Made by a program: the position numbers and the translations under genes | The notes under the pieces: generated by a model | Database searches by the model: none | Told to the model about the DNA's origin: nothing | Seen by the model: only the letters and a program-made list of their open reading frames with translations | Part shown: positions 52,629-60,785 of the stretch, piece after piece | Position numbering within the stretch: the first letter of the stretch is position 1 | Layout: every line of letters begins with the position of its first letter | From: Flavobacteriaceae bacterium S0862 | GTDB taxonomy: Bacteria > Bacteroidota > Bacteroidia > Flavobacteriales > Flavobacteriaceae | Length of the DNA stretch: 64,000 nucleotides | Assembly (NCBI GenBank): GCA_023015825.1 | Contig: JALKAW010000009.1 | Span: forward strand, 1 to 64,000 | Reading direction: 5' to 3'

Positions 52629-54539
52629 ATGAGTAGCAACAAAGACATTGGGAGCATTACATTCGATTTGCCAAAAAATCAATCCAACGTCATTAAAGTA
52701 ATTGGTGTTGGTGGTGGAGGTAGCAATGCTATCAATCACATGTTCCAACAAGGAATTAAAGGTGTAGATTTTGTAATCTGCAACACAGATGCACAAGCCC
52801 TAAACAACAGTGGAGTTCCAAACAAAATTCAATTAGGTGTTAGTCTTACCGAAGGATTAGGAGCAGGAGCAAATCCAGAGATTGGAGAGCAAGCGGCTGT
52901 AGAAAGCCTTGAAGATATTAAGCGCATGTTGGATACCAATACAAAAATGGTGTTTATCACTGCTGGAATGGGTGGTGGAACAGGTACAGGAGCTGCACCA
53001 ATTATTGCAAAAATGGCAAAAGAGCTGGATATTTTAACTGTAGGTATTGTAACGATGCCATTTCAGTTTGAAGGAAAAATTCGTATTGCTCAAGCTCAAA
53101 AAGGTATTGAAACACTTCGCGAACATGTAGATTCTTTAGTTGTAATTAACAACAATAAACTAAGAGAAGTTTATGGAAACTTAGGTTTTAAAGCTGGTTT
53201 TTCTAAAGCAGACGAAGTACTGTCAACAGCCTCTAGAGGTATTGCTGAAGTAATTACACATCACTACACACAAAATATCGATTTACGAGATGCTAAAACC
53301 GTATTGAGTAATAGTGGAACAGCTATTATGGGCTCTTCTAATGCTTCAGGATCTAATCGTGCTCAAGAAGCGATTATGAAAGCACTGGATTCACCATTAT
53401 TAAATGATAATAAAATTACAGGAGCCAAAAACGTATTGTTGCTTATCGTTTCGGGTTCTCAAGAAATCACTATTGATGAAATAGGCGAAATCAATGATCA
53501 TATTCAAGCCGAAGCTGGTTATGGCGCGAATATTATTATGGGAGTTGGTGAAGACGAAGCATTAGCAGAAGCAATTTCAGTAACCATTATTGCAACAGGT
53601 TTTGATGTAGAACAGCAAAATGAAATTTCTAATACAGAAATAAAAAAAGTAATACATTCTTTAGAAGAAGATCAAAGCATGGATCAAGATTTATCTAAGG
53701 ATAAAGAGCCAGCTATCATTACACCAGATATTATTTTAGAAAAAGAAGTAAAGGAAGAAAAAGTAATACACACATTGGTTGATGAAGACGAAGAGCGTCA
53801 TGACATGAACTTGATTCCTACTACCGAAATCATTAAAAATATTAATGTAGTGTATGATGAAGTTCTTGCAAATGTAGATGATACAGAGTTTATTATAAAT
53901 GAAATAACTACAGAAGAAACTGTAGAAGAAGAGCAAGTGCAGGAAGAGCAAATTATGTTAACTTTTGATTTGCCTTTATCTACACAAAAAAAGGAGATAG
54001 AGGAAACAGAAACTGTAAGTGAAAAAATCACTTTCGAATTGGATGATGAGGTAAAAGAGATGTCTGTAAAAGACTATGTTGAGCTTATCCCTGTGACAGA
54101 AGCAAATAAAGATGGCGAAACTAAATATGCACTTGACGATTATATTGTTTTAGAATCTGCCATTAATGAAAAAGAACAAAAACAAGAAGTTGTTTTAGAA
54201 ATTGAAGAAGAAATTGTTTTTGAAAAGAAAACTATTCAAGAAGAAACAGAGGAAGACTTAGGAGATGAATTGGATCCTATAAACAGCCCAATTTCTCAAC
54301 TCTTAAAAGAAAGAGCTAATGAGCGTCGTAAAAAAATGAAAGAGTTTAATTATAAATTCAACAATGCAAAAATTGACGATATAGAAAAAGAGCCAGCTTA
54401 TAAAAGGCAAGGTGTAGACTTAAATGATGTACAACATTCATCAGAGACTAATGCATCTAGAATGTCTATTGGTATGGATGATAACGACGATGTTCAATTA
54501 AGAAGTAATAATTCTTTTTTACACGATAATGTAGATTAA
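52629..54539 (+). CDS. ftsZ: Cell division protein FtsZ with long acidic C-terminal extension
   Basis: FtsZ is the tubulin-like GTPase that forms the division ring. The protein has 636 residues. The GTPase core (to about residue 330) shows VIGVGGGGSNAINHM, the signature GGGTGTG at 115-121, and TVGIVTMPFQFEG. After it comes a very acidic linker of about 270 residues with repeated EE-rich stretches, which is why the protein is far longer than the 380-400 of Escherichia coli. The extreme end NNSFLHDNVD replaces the usual DIPAFLRKQ-type tail and may be the local conserved peptide that binds FtsA. A terminator follows 30 bases later, closing the cluster. Confidence 0.95.
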   Translation: MSSNKDIGSITFDLPKNQSNVIKVIGVGGGGSNAINHMFQQGIKGVDFVICNTDAQALNNSGVPNKIQLGVSLTEGLGAGANPEIGEQAAVESLEDIKRMLDTNTKMVFITAGMGGGTGTGAAPIIAKMAKELDILTVGIVTMPFQFEGKIRIAQAQKGIETLREHVDSLVVINNNKLREVYGNLGFKAGFSKADEVLSTASRGIAEVITHHYTQNIDLRDAKTVLSNSGTAIMGSSNASGSNRAQEAIMKALDSPLLNDNKITGAKNVLLLIVSGSQEITIDEIGEINDHIQAEAGYGANIIMGVGEDEALAEAISVTIIATGFDVEQQNEISNTEIKKVIHSLEEDQSMDQDLSKDKEPAIITPDIILEKEVKEEKVIHTLVDEDEERHDMNLIPTTEIIKNINVVYDEVLANVDDTEFIINEITTEETVEEEQVQEEQIMLTFDLPLSTQKKEIEETETVSEKITFELDDEVKEMSVKDYVELIPVTEANKDGETKYALDDYIVLESAINEKEQKQEVVLEIEEEIVFEKKTIQEETEEDLGDELDPINSPISQLLKERANERRKKMKEFNYKFNNAKIDDIEKEPAYKRQGVDLNDVQHSSETNASRMSIGMDDNDDVQLRSNNSFLHDNVD

Positions 54540-54568
54540 TTAATAGCGAGAATTTTAGTATTTAACCT

Positions 54569-54610
54569 AAAACCCTAAAAATTTTCCTCAAGTTTTTAGG
54601 GTTTTCTTTT
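54569..54610 (+). terminator. Terminator closing the dcw cluster
   Basis: AAAACCCTAAAAA pairs with TTTTTAGGGTTTT over an 11-base loop, followed by CTTTTG. It ends the dcw transcript behind ftsZ. Confidence 0.87.
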
Positions 54611-54646
54611 GTTTCGTTCTTAAATATCTCTTGCGTACTTTTTTAG

Positions 54647-54654
54647 TATCTTCG
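54647..54654 (+). promoter_or_regulatory. Candidate -7 box for yqeY and tRNA-Arg
   Basis: TATCTTCG is one base off TAnnTTTG, 23 bases before the yqeY start. A TTG at 54631 is closer than usual (13 bp). Confidence 0.42.
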
Positions 54655-54677
54655 CAGAACCTAAAATAATTATTTAT

Positions 54678-55127
54678 ATGAGTTTACAAGATCAAATCAT
54701 GACTTCTATGAAAGAAGCAATGAAAGCAAAAGACCAAACAGCATTAACAGCATTAAGAGCAGTAAAATCTGCCATTTTAATGGCAAAAGCTGAAAGTGGC
54801 GCAGCTAGTGAACTTACCGAAGAGCAAGAATTAAAACTACTTCAAAAACAGGTAAAGCAGCGAAAAGATAGTGCTGCCATATTTTTAGAGCAAGGTCGGG
54901 AAGATCTTGCAGCACCTGAACTAGCTGAAGCTAAAATTATTGCACAGTTCTTACCAGAAGCAATGAGTGAAGAAGATATAGAGAAAATTGTAATACAAGT
55001 AATAGAAAGTACTGGAGCAAATGGCATGAAAGATATGGGGAGAGTTATGGGAGTGGTTAGTAAGCAACTAGCTGGACATGCTGATGGTAAGACTATATCT
55101 ACTATTGTTAAGTCAAAATTGATGTAA
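54678..55127 (+). CDS. GatB/YqeY domain protein
   Basis: The protein has 149 residues. It is a stand-alone YqeY, related to the C-terminal tail domain of GatB. Seen directly: SLQDQIMTSMKEAMKAKDQT, LRAVKSAILMAK, EELKLLQKQVKQRKDSAAIF-like basic helix, AEAKIIAQFLPEAMSEEDIE and GMKDMGRVMGVV. The GatB tail binds tRNA, so a tRNA-related role is often supposed for free YqeY, but none is proven. tRNA-Arg starts 6 bases after its stop. Confidence 0.92.
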   Translation: MSLQDQIMTSMKEAMKAKDQTALTALRAVKSAILMAKAESGAASELTEEQELKLLQKQVKQRKDSAAIFLEQGREDLAAPELAEAKIIAQFLPEAMSEEDIEKIVIQVIESTGANGMKDMGRVMGVVSKQLAGHADGKTISTIVKSKLM

Positions 55128-55133
55128 AATTAG

Positions 55134-55207
55134 GGCTCCTTAGCTCAATTGAATAGAGCACTGGATTTCGGCTCCAGCGGTTCGGGGTTTGAATCCCTGA
55201 GGAGTCA
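55134..55207 (+). tRNA. tRNA-Arg (anticodon UCG)
   Basis: A full cloverleaf can be drawn. The acceptor stem is GGCTCCT/AGGAGTC (one G-U pair). The anticodon stem is CTGGA/TCCAG with loop TTTCGGC, giving anticodon TCG, and the T arm contains GGTTTGAAT. The discriminator is A and no CCA is encoded. There is no room for a promoter of its own after yqeY, so the two are probably co-transcribed. A terminator follows. Confidence 0.95.
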
Positions 55208-55220
55208 CATTATTTAAATT

Positions 55221-55247
55221 AAAGAGTGCTTTAGGGCGCTCTTTTTT
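55221..55247 (+). terminator. Terminator behind tRNA-Arg
   Basis: AAAGAGTGC pairs with GCGCTCTTT (one T-G pair) with a 6-base loop and a T run. It closes the yqeY-tRNA unit. Confidence 0.87.
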
Positions 55248-55295
55248 ATTAAGTAGCTAAACAATTATCAATTTATAATTGCGTTACTTTGTAAT

Positions 55296-56144
55296 ATGAT
55301 GCTACCCCATTTCTTAATGCTAGAGACACCTTCCAATAACATTATTATTGCCATATTTTTGTTGGCACTTTTAATCATGATGCTTTATTATGGATTTAGA
55401 ATGCTGGAAATGGCAAGAGTGATGCGTTATAAAAAACCTTTTTTTACTCATTTTTATCTAATTAAAAAAAGGCTTACACCAAAACAAAAATTAATATTAA
55501 AGGATTTTTTGTTTTACGGAAGATTATCAAAAAAGGAAAAAGGATATTTTGAGCATCGTGTGGCTTGTTTTATAGAAGATAAAACGTTTATTGGAAGAGA
55601 TCAATTAAGAATAGACGATCATGTTAAAGTATTGATTTCGGCAACAGCTATAATGCTTACTTTTGGTTTTAGAGATTTTTACATTGGCCTGATTGATAAG
55701 ATATTTGTTTATCCAACACCCTTTTATTCTAAAACGAATGATGATTATCATAAAGGAGAGTTTAATCCTAAGTTAAAATCCTTAGTGCTTTCATGGGAGG
55801 ATTTTATATATGGTTACAATATTGGTGATGATAACTTAAATTTAGGCATTCATGAATTTGCACATGCCATACATTTAAACAGTTTAAAAGAACGAGATGT
55901 CAGTTCAACGATATTTAAAGATTCTTTTAAAGAATTAACAGAGATACTTTCTAATAGTAAGCCAATGAGGGATAGGTTAATAGCTTCTAGATACTTTAGG
56001 GAGTATGCCTATACCAATCAATTTGAATTTCTTGCAGTGTTAATTGAATATTTTTTTGAGACACCAGTCGAGTTTAAAGCACAATTCCCAAGTATTTATT
56101 TTAAAGTAAAACAGATGTTAAACTTTAGTTATGCTAAATACTAA
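55296..56144 (+). CDS. MtfA-like zinc peptidase (M90) with a membrane anchor
   Basis: The protein has 282 residues. Seen directly: an N-terminal membrane segment (about 15-36, NIIIAIFLLALLIMMLYYGF) and then an MtfA-like domain with LTPKQKLILKDFLFY, VKVLISATAIMLTFGF, SWEDFIYG, and the metal motif GIHEFAHAIHLN (HEFAH at residues 186-190). A downstream EFLAVLIEYFFETPVEFKAQFP holds the expected glutamate and the family tail motif. Escherichia coli MtfA inactivates the glucose regulator Mlc. No such partner is visible here, so the substrate is unknown. The membrane anchor differs from the soluble E. coli protein. Confidence 0.88.
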   Translation: MMLPHFLMLETPSNNIIIAIFLLALLIMMLYYGFRMLEMARVMRYKKPFFTHFYLIKKRLTPKQKLILKDFLFYGRLSKKEKGYFEHRVACFIEDKTFIGRDQLRIDDHVKVLISATAIMLTFGFRDFYIGLIDKIFVYPTPFYSKTNDDYHKGEFNPKLKSLVLSWEDFIYGYNIGDDNLNLGIHEFAHAIHLNSLKERDVSSTIFKDSFKELTEILSNSKPMRDRLIASRYFREYAYTNQFEFLAVLIEYFFETPVEFKAQFPSIYFKVKQMLNFSYAKY

Positions 56145-56211
56145 CGCTTGTTTATTCTTACTACATGACTTTTGTCATAATTTAAAAACCTCTTCTTAGT
56201 TAACTTTAAAG

Positions 56212-56658
56212 GTGAATTTAAAACCTAGAATGATGAAAAGAGGAACACCTATTTCAGCAATAATGACAAAGGATGTTATTACATTAAATACATCGGATAC
56301 TTTAGAAACTGCTGAACGTTTATTTAAGCAAAATCATATTAGACATATTCCAGTGGTTAGTGGAAAAAGCATAAAAGGAATGTTAAGTCTAACAGATTTA
56401 TTACGTATTAGTTTCGCTGATGCAGTTGATGAAACTGAAGATTATGTTGACACTATAGTATACAATATGTTCACCATAGAGCAAGTCATGGCTAAAAATT
56501 TAATAAGTGTTGCATCTAAAACCACTATTAAAGACGTAGCAGAAATTCTATCAAAAAAAGAGTTTCATGCTATTCCTGTTGTTGATAATAATAAATTGGT
56601 GGGTATTGTGACTACTACCGATTTAATAAATTATTTGCTAACGCAATTCGATGAATAG
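56212..56658 (+). CDS. CBS-domain-pair protein
   Basis: The protein has 148 residues made of two CBS motifs: PISAIMTKDVITLNTSDTLE to LSLTDLLRI, and VMAKNLISVASKTTIKDVAE to VGIVTTTDLINYL. Such pairs form an adenine-nucleotide-binding Bateman module, but nothing else is fused to it, so the target is unknown. The start is GTG 56212; ATG 56230 is an alternative giving MMKRGTPIS. It converges on rpe with 15 bases between. Confidence 0.9.
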   Translation: MNLKPRMMKRGTPISAIMTKDVITLNTSDTLETAERLFKQNHIRHIPVVSGKSIKGMLSLTDLLRISFADAVDETEDYVDTIVYNMFTIEQVMAKNLISVASKTTIKDVAEILSKKEFHAIPVVDNNKLVGIVTTTDLINYLLTQFDE

Positions 56659-56673
56659 TTGTTCTAGTATCTT

Positions 56674-57333
56674 TTAGGAATTAGCAAGGGCTTTTAAGTC
56701 TTTAATAGTTTCTATTTGATTAGAACTCTTAAATACAAAGCTACCAGCAACTAATACATCAGCTCCTGCATTAACAAGTGCTTTGGCATTTTTATTGGTG
56801 ACACCACCATCAATTTCAATTAAAGTTGAAGCACCTTTACGTACAATTAATTCCTTTAATTGTTCAACCTTATTGTAAGTGTTTTCAATAAAACTTTGTC
56901 CTCCAAAACCTGGATTAACACTCATTAAACACACTAGGTCAATATCGTTAATAGTGTCTTCGATAAGGTTCACATTTGTATGCGGATTAAGAGCGACACC
57001 AGCCTTCATTCCTTCGGCTTTAATTGCTTGAAGTGTTCTATGTAAATGTGTGCAAGCTTCATAGTGTACTGTAAGTATATTGCTTCCTAAAGCAGCGAAG
57101 GTTTTAATATATCTATCAGGATCTACAATCATTAAATGTACATCAATAGTTTTTTTTGCATGTTTTGTAATAGCTTCTAAAACAGGCATTCCAAAAGAAA
57201 TATTTGGGACAAACACACCATCCATAATATCAATATGAAACCAATCGGCATCACTATTATTTACTGTTTCAATATCTCTTTGAAGGTTTGAAAAATCGGC
57301 TGCTAAAATTGAAGGTGCTATTAATTTACTCAT
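56674..57333 (-). CDS. rpe: Ribulose-phosphate 3-epimerase
   Basis: Rpe interconverts ribulose-5-phosphate and xylulose-5-phosphate in the pentose phosphate pathway. The protein has 219 residues from the ATG at 57333 (MSKLIAPSILAADF). Seen directly: the metal and catalytic residues in WFHIDIMDGVFVPN, DVHLMIVDPDRYI, VCLMSVNPGFGGQSF and IEIDGGVTNKNA. A longer frame from 57411 would run through the rpoD terminator and lacks family similarity. Confidence 0.95.
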   Translation of the reverse strand: MSKLIAPSILAADFSNLQRDIETVNNSDADWFHIDIMDGVFVPNISFGMPVLEAITKHAKKTIDVHLMIVDPDRYIKTFAALGSNILTVHYEACTHLHRTLQAIKAEGMKAGVALNPHTNVNLIEDTINDIDLVCLMSVNPGFGGQSFIENTYNKVEQLKELIVRKGASTLIEIDGGVTNKNAKALVNAGADVLVAGSFVFKSSNQIETIKDLKALANS

Positions 57334-57364
57334 TTTATAAAAATATGTCTTTTGGCAAAAATAG

Positions 57365-57402
57365 TGTAAAAAAGTGAACCCAGAGTAATCAGCTCTGGGT
57401 TC
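57365..57402 (-). terminator. Terminator of rpoD
   Basis: On the minus strand GAACCCAGAG pairs with CTCTGGGTTC with a 7-base loop, followed by CAC and a T run. It lies between rpoD and rpe. Confidence 0.82.
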
Positions 57403-57465
57403 TTTCATCAATCAAAAAACGAACAGTTATGTAACTGTTTGTTGCGTTTATTAGGATAAATATAA

Positions 57466-58329
57466 CTATCCTAGGTAAGTTTTTAAAATTTTACTACGAG
57501 ATGTATGTTTTAATCTACGAATTGCCTTTTCTTTTATTTGGCGAACACGTTCTCTAGTAAGGTCAAAAGTTTCACCAATTTCTTCTAAAGTCATTGGGTG
57601 CTGATTGCCTAAACCAAAGTATAAACGTATTACATCTGCTTCACGAGGTGTTAACGTCTCTAAAGCTCTTTCAATCTCTGTACGTAACGATTCGTGTAAT
57701 AAATCTTTATCTGGATTTGGAGATTCACCACTACGCAATACATCGTAAAGGTTAGAATCTTCACCTTCTACTAGAGGTGCATCCATTGATACATGACGTC
57801 CAGAATTCTTCATAGATTCTTTAACGTCGTTTATTGTCATGTCTAATTCTTTAGCTATTTCCTCAGCACTTGGTGGGCGCTCATGCGATTGCTCTAAGAA
57901 TGCATAGGTTTTATTAATTTTATTAATAGAACCAATTTTGTTGAGTGGTAAACGTACAATACGTGATTGTTCAGCTAATGCTTGAAGAATTGATTGACGA
58001 ATCCACCATACTGCATACGATATAAATTTGAAACCTCTGGTTTCATCAAATCGTTGTGCGGCTTTTATAAGACCTAAATTACCTTCATTAATTAAATCTG
58101 GTAAAGTAAGTCCTTGATTTTGGTATTGCTTAGCTACAGATACTACAAATCGTAAGTTAGCTTTTGTTAATTTTTCTAAAGCAATTTGGTCTCCTGCTTT
58201 AATACGTTGTGCTAACTCTACTTCTTCGTCTGCTGTAATTAAGTCAACTTTTCCAATTTCTTGTAGGTATTTATCTAACGATGCAGTTTCTCTATTAGTA
58301 ACCTGCTTCGTAATTTTAAGTTGTCTCAT
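57466..58329 (-). CDS. rpoD: Primary RNA polymerase sigma factor RpoD
   Basis: This is the housekeeping sigma-70 factor, 287 residues, the short form without region 1.1 usual in Bacteroidota. Seen directly: region 1.2 [20 protein letters not shown], region 2 [36 protein letters not shown] and [19 protein letters not shown], region 3, and region 4 with [12 protein letters not shown] and [19 protein letters not shown]. This factor reads the TAnnTTTG promoters noted throughout the window. The gene ends with its own terminator. Confidence 0.96.
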   Translation of the reverse strand: MRQLKITKQVTNRETASLDKYLQEIGKVDLITADEEVELAQRIKAGDQIALEKLTKANLRFVVSVAKQYQNQGLTLPDLINEGNLGLIKAAQRFDETRGFKFISYAVWWIRQSILQALAEQSRIVRLPLNKIGSINKINKTYAFLEQSHERPPSAEEIAKELDMTINDVKESMKNSGRHVSMDAPLVEGEDSNLYDVLRSGESPNPDKDLLHESLRTEIERALETLTPREADVIRLYFGLGNQHPMTLEEIGETFDLTRERVRQIKEKAIRRLKHTSRSKILKTYLG

Positions 58330-58415
58330 TTAAAGGTCTCCTATTTTAAATTTATTGGGATTAATACTCCTGTCGTATAGTTATACGTGAAATGTTACTA
58401 AAATGTTACAAAAAA

Positions 58416-58790
58416 TTAAATTTTAATTAATTTTTTGTCTGTTAAATTAATATCACTTAACATTTCATCAGTGAATTTGTAATGGCCTCGCGTAGTAATT
58501 AGCCTAAAGCGATGAGATTTTAAAACACTTAAAGTATTTAAAAAAAGCCACTTTGATTTTAGTAAATTAGTTTTTGAGGTTTTTAAGCTAATATCAAAAA
58601 TATGCTTTCTACCTTCTTTCTCGGCTACAATATCTGGTGTTATTGTAATGTCACTTCCTTTTTTGTGATACGATTTTGGTGTTTCGTACCCTTCCATATC
58701 TGCCTTGATATTTTGGTAGCCCAAATTCTGTAAGTAATTTACTGAAGTCTCTAAAAAATCCGAATACTCTTCTTTATCGTTAAAAGTCAT
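58416..58790 (-). CDS. Small unrecognised protein, possibly PD-(D/E)XK-like
   Basis: The protein has 124 residues and I do not recognise it. It has no membrane segment or signal peptide. In the middle, ITPDIVAEKEGRKHIFDISLKT has a PD followed 12 residues later by an aspartate and then a lysine, in two predicted strands. The following helix is KSKWLFLNTLSVLKSHRF and the last strand is RLITTRG. This order is reminiscent of the PD-(D/E)XK nuclease core, but the lysine spacing is not canonical, so the idea is weak. It lies 86 bases upstream of rpoD on the same strand and may share its transcript. Confidence 0.7.
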   Translation of the reverse strand: MTFNDKEEYSDFLETSVNYLQNLGYQNIKADMEGYETPKSYHKKGSDITITPDIVAEKEGRKHIFDISLKTSKTNLLKSKWLFLNTLSVLKSHRFRLITTRGHYKFTDEMLSDINLTDKKLIKI

Positions 58791-58928
58791 AGCCTACAAT
58801 ATAAGGAAAATAAGCAGAATTCAAAATTTTTAAGAAGCTTTAACGTTTTTTATGGTTTGAAGAGGCATGTAATTAAATGTGTCTTAGCTTGAAGGGTTAA
58901 TCCTTTTTTTAGTTTTAGAATGTTTCTG

Positions 58929-58942
58929 ATGATATATATCAT
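58929..58942. promoter_or_regulatory. 14-bp perfect palindrome before the barrel gene
   Basis: ATGATATATATCAT is a perfect palindrome, 53 bases before the start at 58996. It could be an operator, but AT-rich palindromes arise easily by chance here. Confidence 0.25.
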
Positions 58943-58995
58943 TGTGTATGCTGTGAGAAATAATTACGTTTCAAAATACATTAAAATATAATGCC

Positions 58996-59517
58996 ATGAA
59001 AACAATTAATAAATTTAGTACAATGAAGCCTTGTAACATATACAAGAAAGGCCTTTTTGTATTCGCTGTTCTGTTAATAACTTTTATTAGTAATGGTCAG
59101 GATAGAGAGAAGTCTGTATTAAAATTTAAATCATGGTCTGTGACTCCAATAGAGGTTTATGATTTTTCAAATAAAAACCAAAATCTGTTTTCTGGTTTTT
59201 TACCAACTTCAATTTCTACAGATATTGCCTTTGCATTAAATGAAAATTTATTCAGCATTTCTGGAACTTTAGGTGGAGAAACAGGAATTTTTGGTGGTTC
59301 TGCCAGTTATAAACAAATTAGTTTATTATATGGTAGAGAATATGAATTAAAAAAATGGCTTTTTGCGGACGCTCATATAGGAAGCGGTATGTTTTTTTAC
59401 AGTAGCACTGAATTTAATAAAAATATTAGTGAATTTGCAATTCCATTAGTTGGAAAATTAAGGTTTAAAACTGATGAAAAATTTTCTATAGGATTAAGGC
59501 TTTCATATATTTTTTAA
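58996..59517 (+). CDS. Outer-membrane beta-barrel-like protein, C-terminally frameshifted
   Basis: The protein has 173 residues. A signal peptide (YKKGLFVFAVLLITFISNGQ) is followed by alternating strands: FSISGTLGGETGIFG, YKQISLLYGREYELKKWLFA, DAHIGSGMFFY and GKLRFKTDEKFSIGLRLSYIF. It is a paralogue of the protein at 61359. Beyond the stop, the +2 frame continues NSFNDLSSIGLSLQWTN and then a stop at 59569, which matches the paralogue's ending NSINNLYSAGVLLQWNY. Removing one T from the T6 run at 59510-59515 restores the frame. As given, the last barrel strand is lost. The start could also be ATG 59023. Confidence 0.8.
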   Translation: MKTINKFSTMKPCNIYKKGLFVFAVLLITFISNGQDREKSVLKFKSWSVTPIEVYDFSNKNQNLFSGFLPTSISTDIAFALNENLFSISGTLGGETGIFGGSASYKQISLLYGREYELKKWLFADAHIGSGMFFYSSTEFNKNISEFAIPLVGKLRFKTDEKFSIGLRLSYIF

Positions 59518-59570
59518 TTCATTTAATGATTTATCTTCTATAGGGTTATCTTTACAATGGACCAATTAAA

Positions 59571-59604
59571 CAAAAAAACCTTTCAAAATTAATTGAGAGG
59601 TTTT
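59571..59604. terminator. Terminator between barrel gene and HTH regulator gene
   Basis: AAAACCTTTCAA pairs with TTGAGAGGTTTT with one G-T pair and flanking A and T runs. It starts 2 bases after the restored barrel stop codon. The sequence is nearly the same as the terminator at 62552-62584. Confidence 0.85.
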
Positions 59605-59616
59605 AAATTAAGGAGC

Positions 59617-60618
59617 TTACTCAAAATCAAAGGTTTCGCTATCGATAATAATGCGTTCCCTTAATCTATTAATTTTTTGATGCATTCGGTTAAAAAATAA
59701 GGACCTATCTTTTTCACCAGCATTAACCAAAAGTTTAGAAATACTCATTTGTTTTTCAAAAAATTCAAACATAAGTTCACAGGTTGGTTGGTGCTCAATT
59801 TTAAAATAACTTATAACAGTAAAAGGAGTGAAAAATACTTTTTGGTATGGTGTTTTTACCATAATAGTGTTACTCATAGTGTGAATATCATTAATATATA
59901 GGTTATATATAGCCTTGTTCTGTGAGCCTATTAATGATTGTTGAATAGCTTGTTTTTCTACATGTCTAATTACATCCTCGATGTCTGTGCAAATAAGCAA
60001 AGCTAATTCTTTCGAAAGCATACCAGCTTCAAAATAATAAAGTACTTGCTGTAGTGTGCCATTAATAGTTGTATTATTCCAAATTTCAGTTATGTTTATA
60101 TCTTTGTAAACTTCGCCTAATTTAAAAGCATTTTCCAGTAAAGACTCTGATATGTTTTTTATAAAATTATCGAATGATACTTTATTTCTAATCATTTCTG
60201 GATCAACATCTTTCAACCAAACATATATTTTATAACGAGATAAATACGAATCTTTTAGTGTATGAAATAAAGGGATATCCTTTGCAGAATAAATTATAGA
60301 TGAACTTTTTAATTTAGTCAAAGGAAAAACACTATTGTAAGATTGTTTTAGCCACATTTCTAAACCTTGCTTATTATGTATAGGAGGAGATAAATCTGCC
60401 AGAATAGTACTTTTACTACCTACTTCAAATAACTTATTTAAGGATATTTTATAGTATTTTGCTAGTTTTACACTTTCTTCAAGTGATAGACTTGTTTTTG
60501 AATTAACCCGTCTATAAGCTGCGTCATAACCAATATCTAAAACACTTGCTATTTCTTCAACAAAAGATGTGTTGTCCTGTACTTTAGTCTTTAAATACTT
60601 AATGAATTGTTCTTGCAC
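59617..60618 (-). CDS. HTH-type transcriptional regulator, unrecognised C-terminal domain
   Basis: The protein has 333 residues. The first 60 form an XRE/Cro-like helix-turn-helix: TSFVEEIASVLDIGYDAAYR, RVNSKTSLSLEESVKLAKYY and KISLNKLFEVG. The remaining 270 residues are helix-rich with an aromatic stretch (LYNLYINDIHTMSNTIMV, KVFFTPFTVISYFKIE), and I do not recognise a domain there. It is flanked by envelope genes on the plus strand and is divergent from the barrel gene at 60786, so it may regulate them. An inverted repeat (TTGCATT/AATGCAA) lies in the gap. Confidence 0.78.
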   Translation of the reverse strand: MQEQFIKYLKTKVQDNTSFVEEIASVLDIGYDAAYRRVNSKTSLSLEESVKLAKYYKISLNKLFEVGSKSTILADLSPPIHNKQGLEMWLKQSYNSVFPLTKLKSSSIIYSAKDIPLFHTLKDSYLSRYKIYVWLKDVDPEMIRNKVSFDNFIKNISESLLENAFKLGEVYKDINITEIWNNTTINGTLQQVLYYFEAGMLSKELALLICTDIEDVIRHVEKQAIQQSLIGSQNKAIYNLYINDIHTMSNTIMVKTPYQKVFFTPFTVISYFKIEHQPTCELMFEFFEKQMSISKLLVNAGEKDRSLFFNRMHQKINRLRERIIIDSETFDFE

Positions 60619-60685
60619 TTTTTATAAAATTACAAGTAGGAAGTGTAGATTATTTGTGAAAATTACAAAAAATAAATAGTGATTA

Positions 60686-60720
60686 TTGCATTTTGGTCAA
60701 AGAATTATCAAATAATGCAA
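60686..60720. promoter_or_regulatory. Inverted repeat in the regulator/barrel divergent gap
   Basis: TTGCATT (60686-60692) and AATGCAA (60714-60720) form a 7-bp inverted repeat with 21 bases between, in the 167-bp gap between the regulator and the barrel gene. It is a candidate operator. Confidence 0.3.
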
Positions 60721-60785
60721 GGTAAGTTTGAGGCAGCAATAACCGACTTTCTATTTTTTGAGATAGTCATTTAAGTTAATTTATT

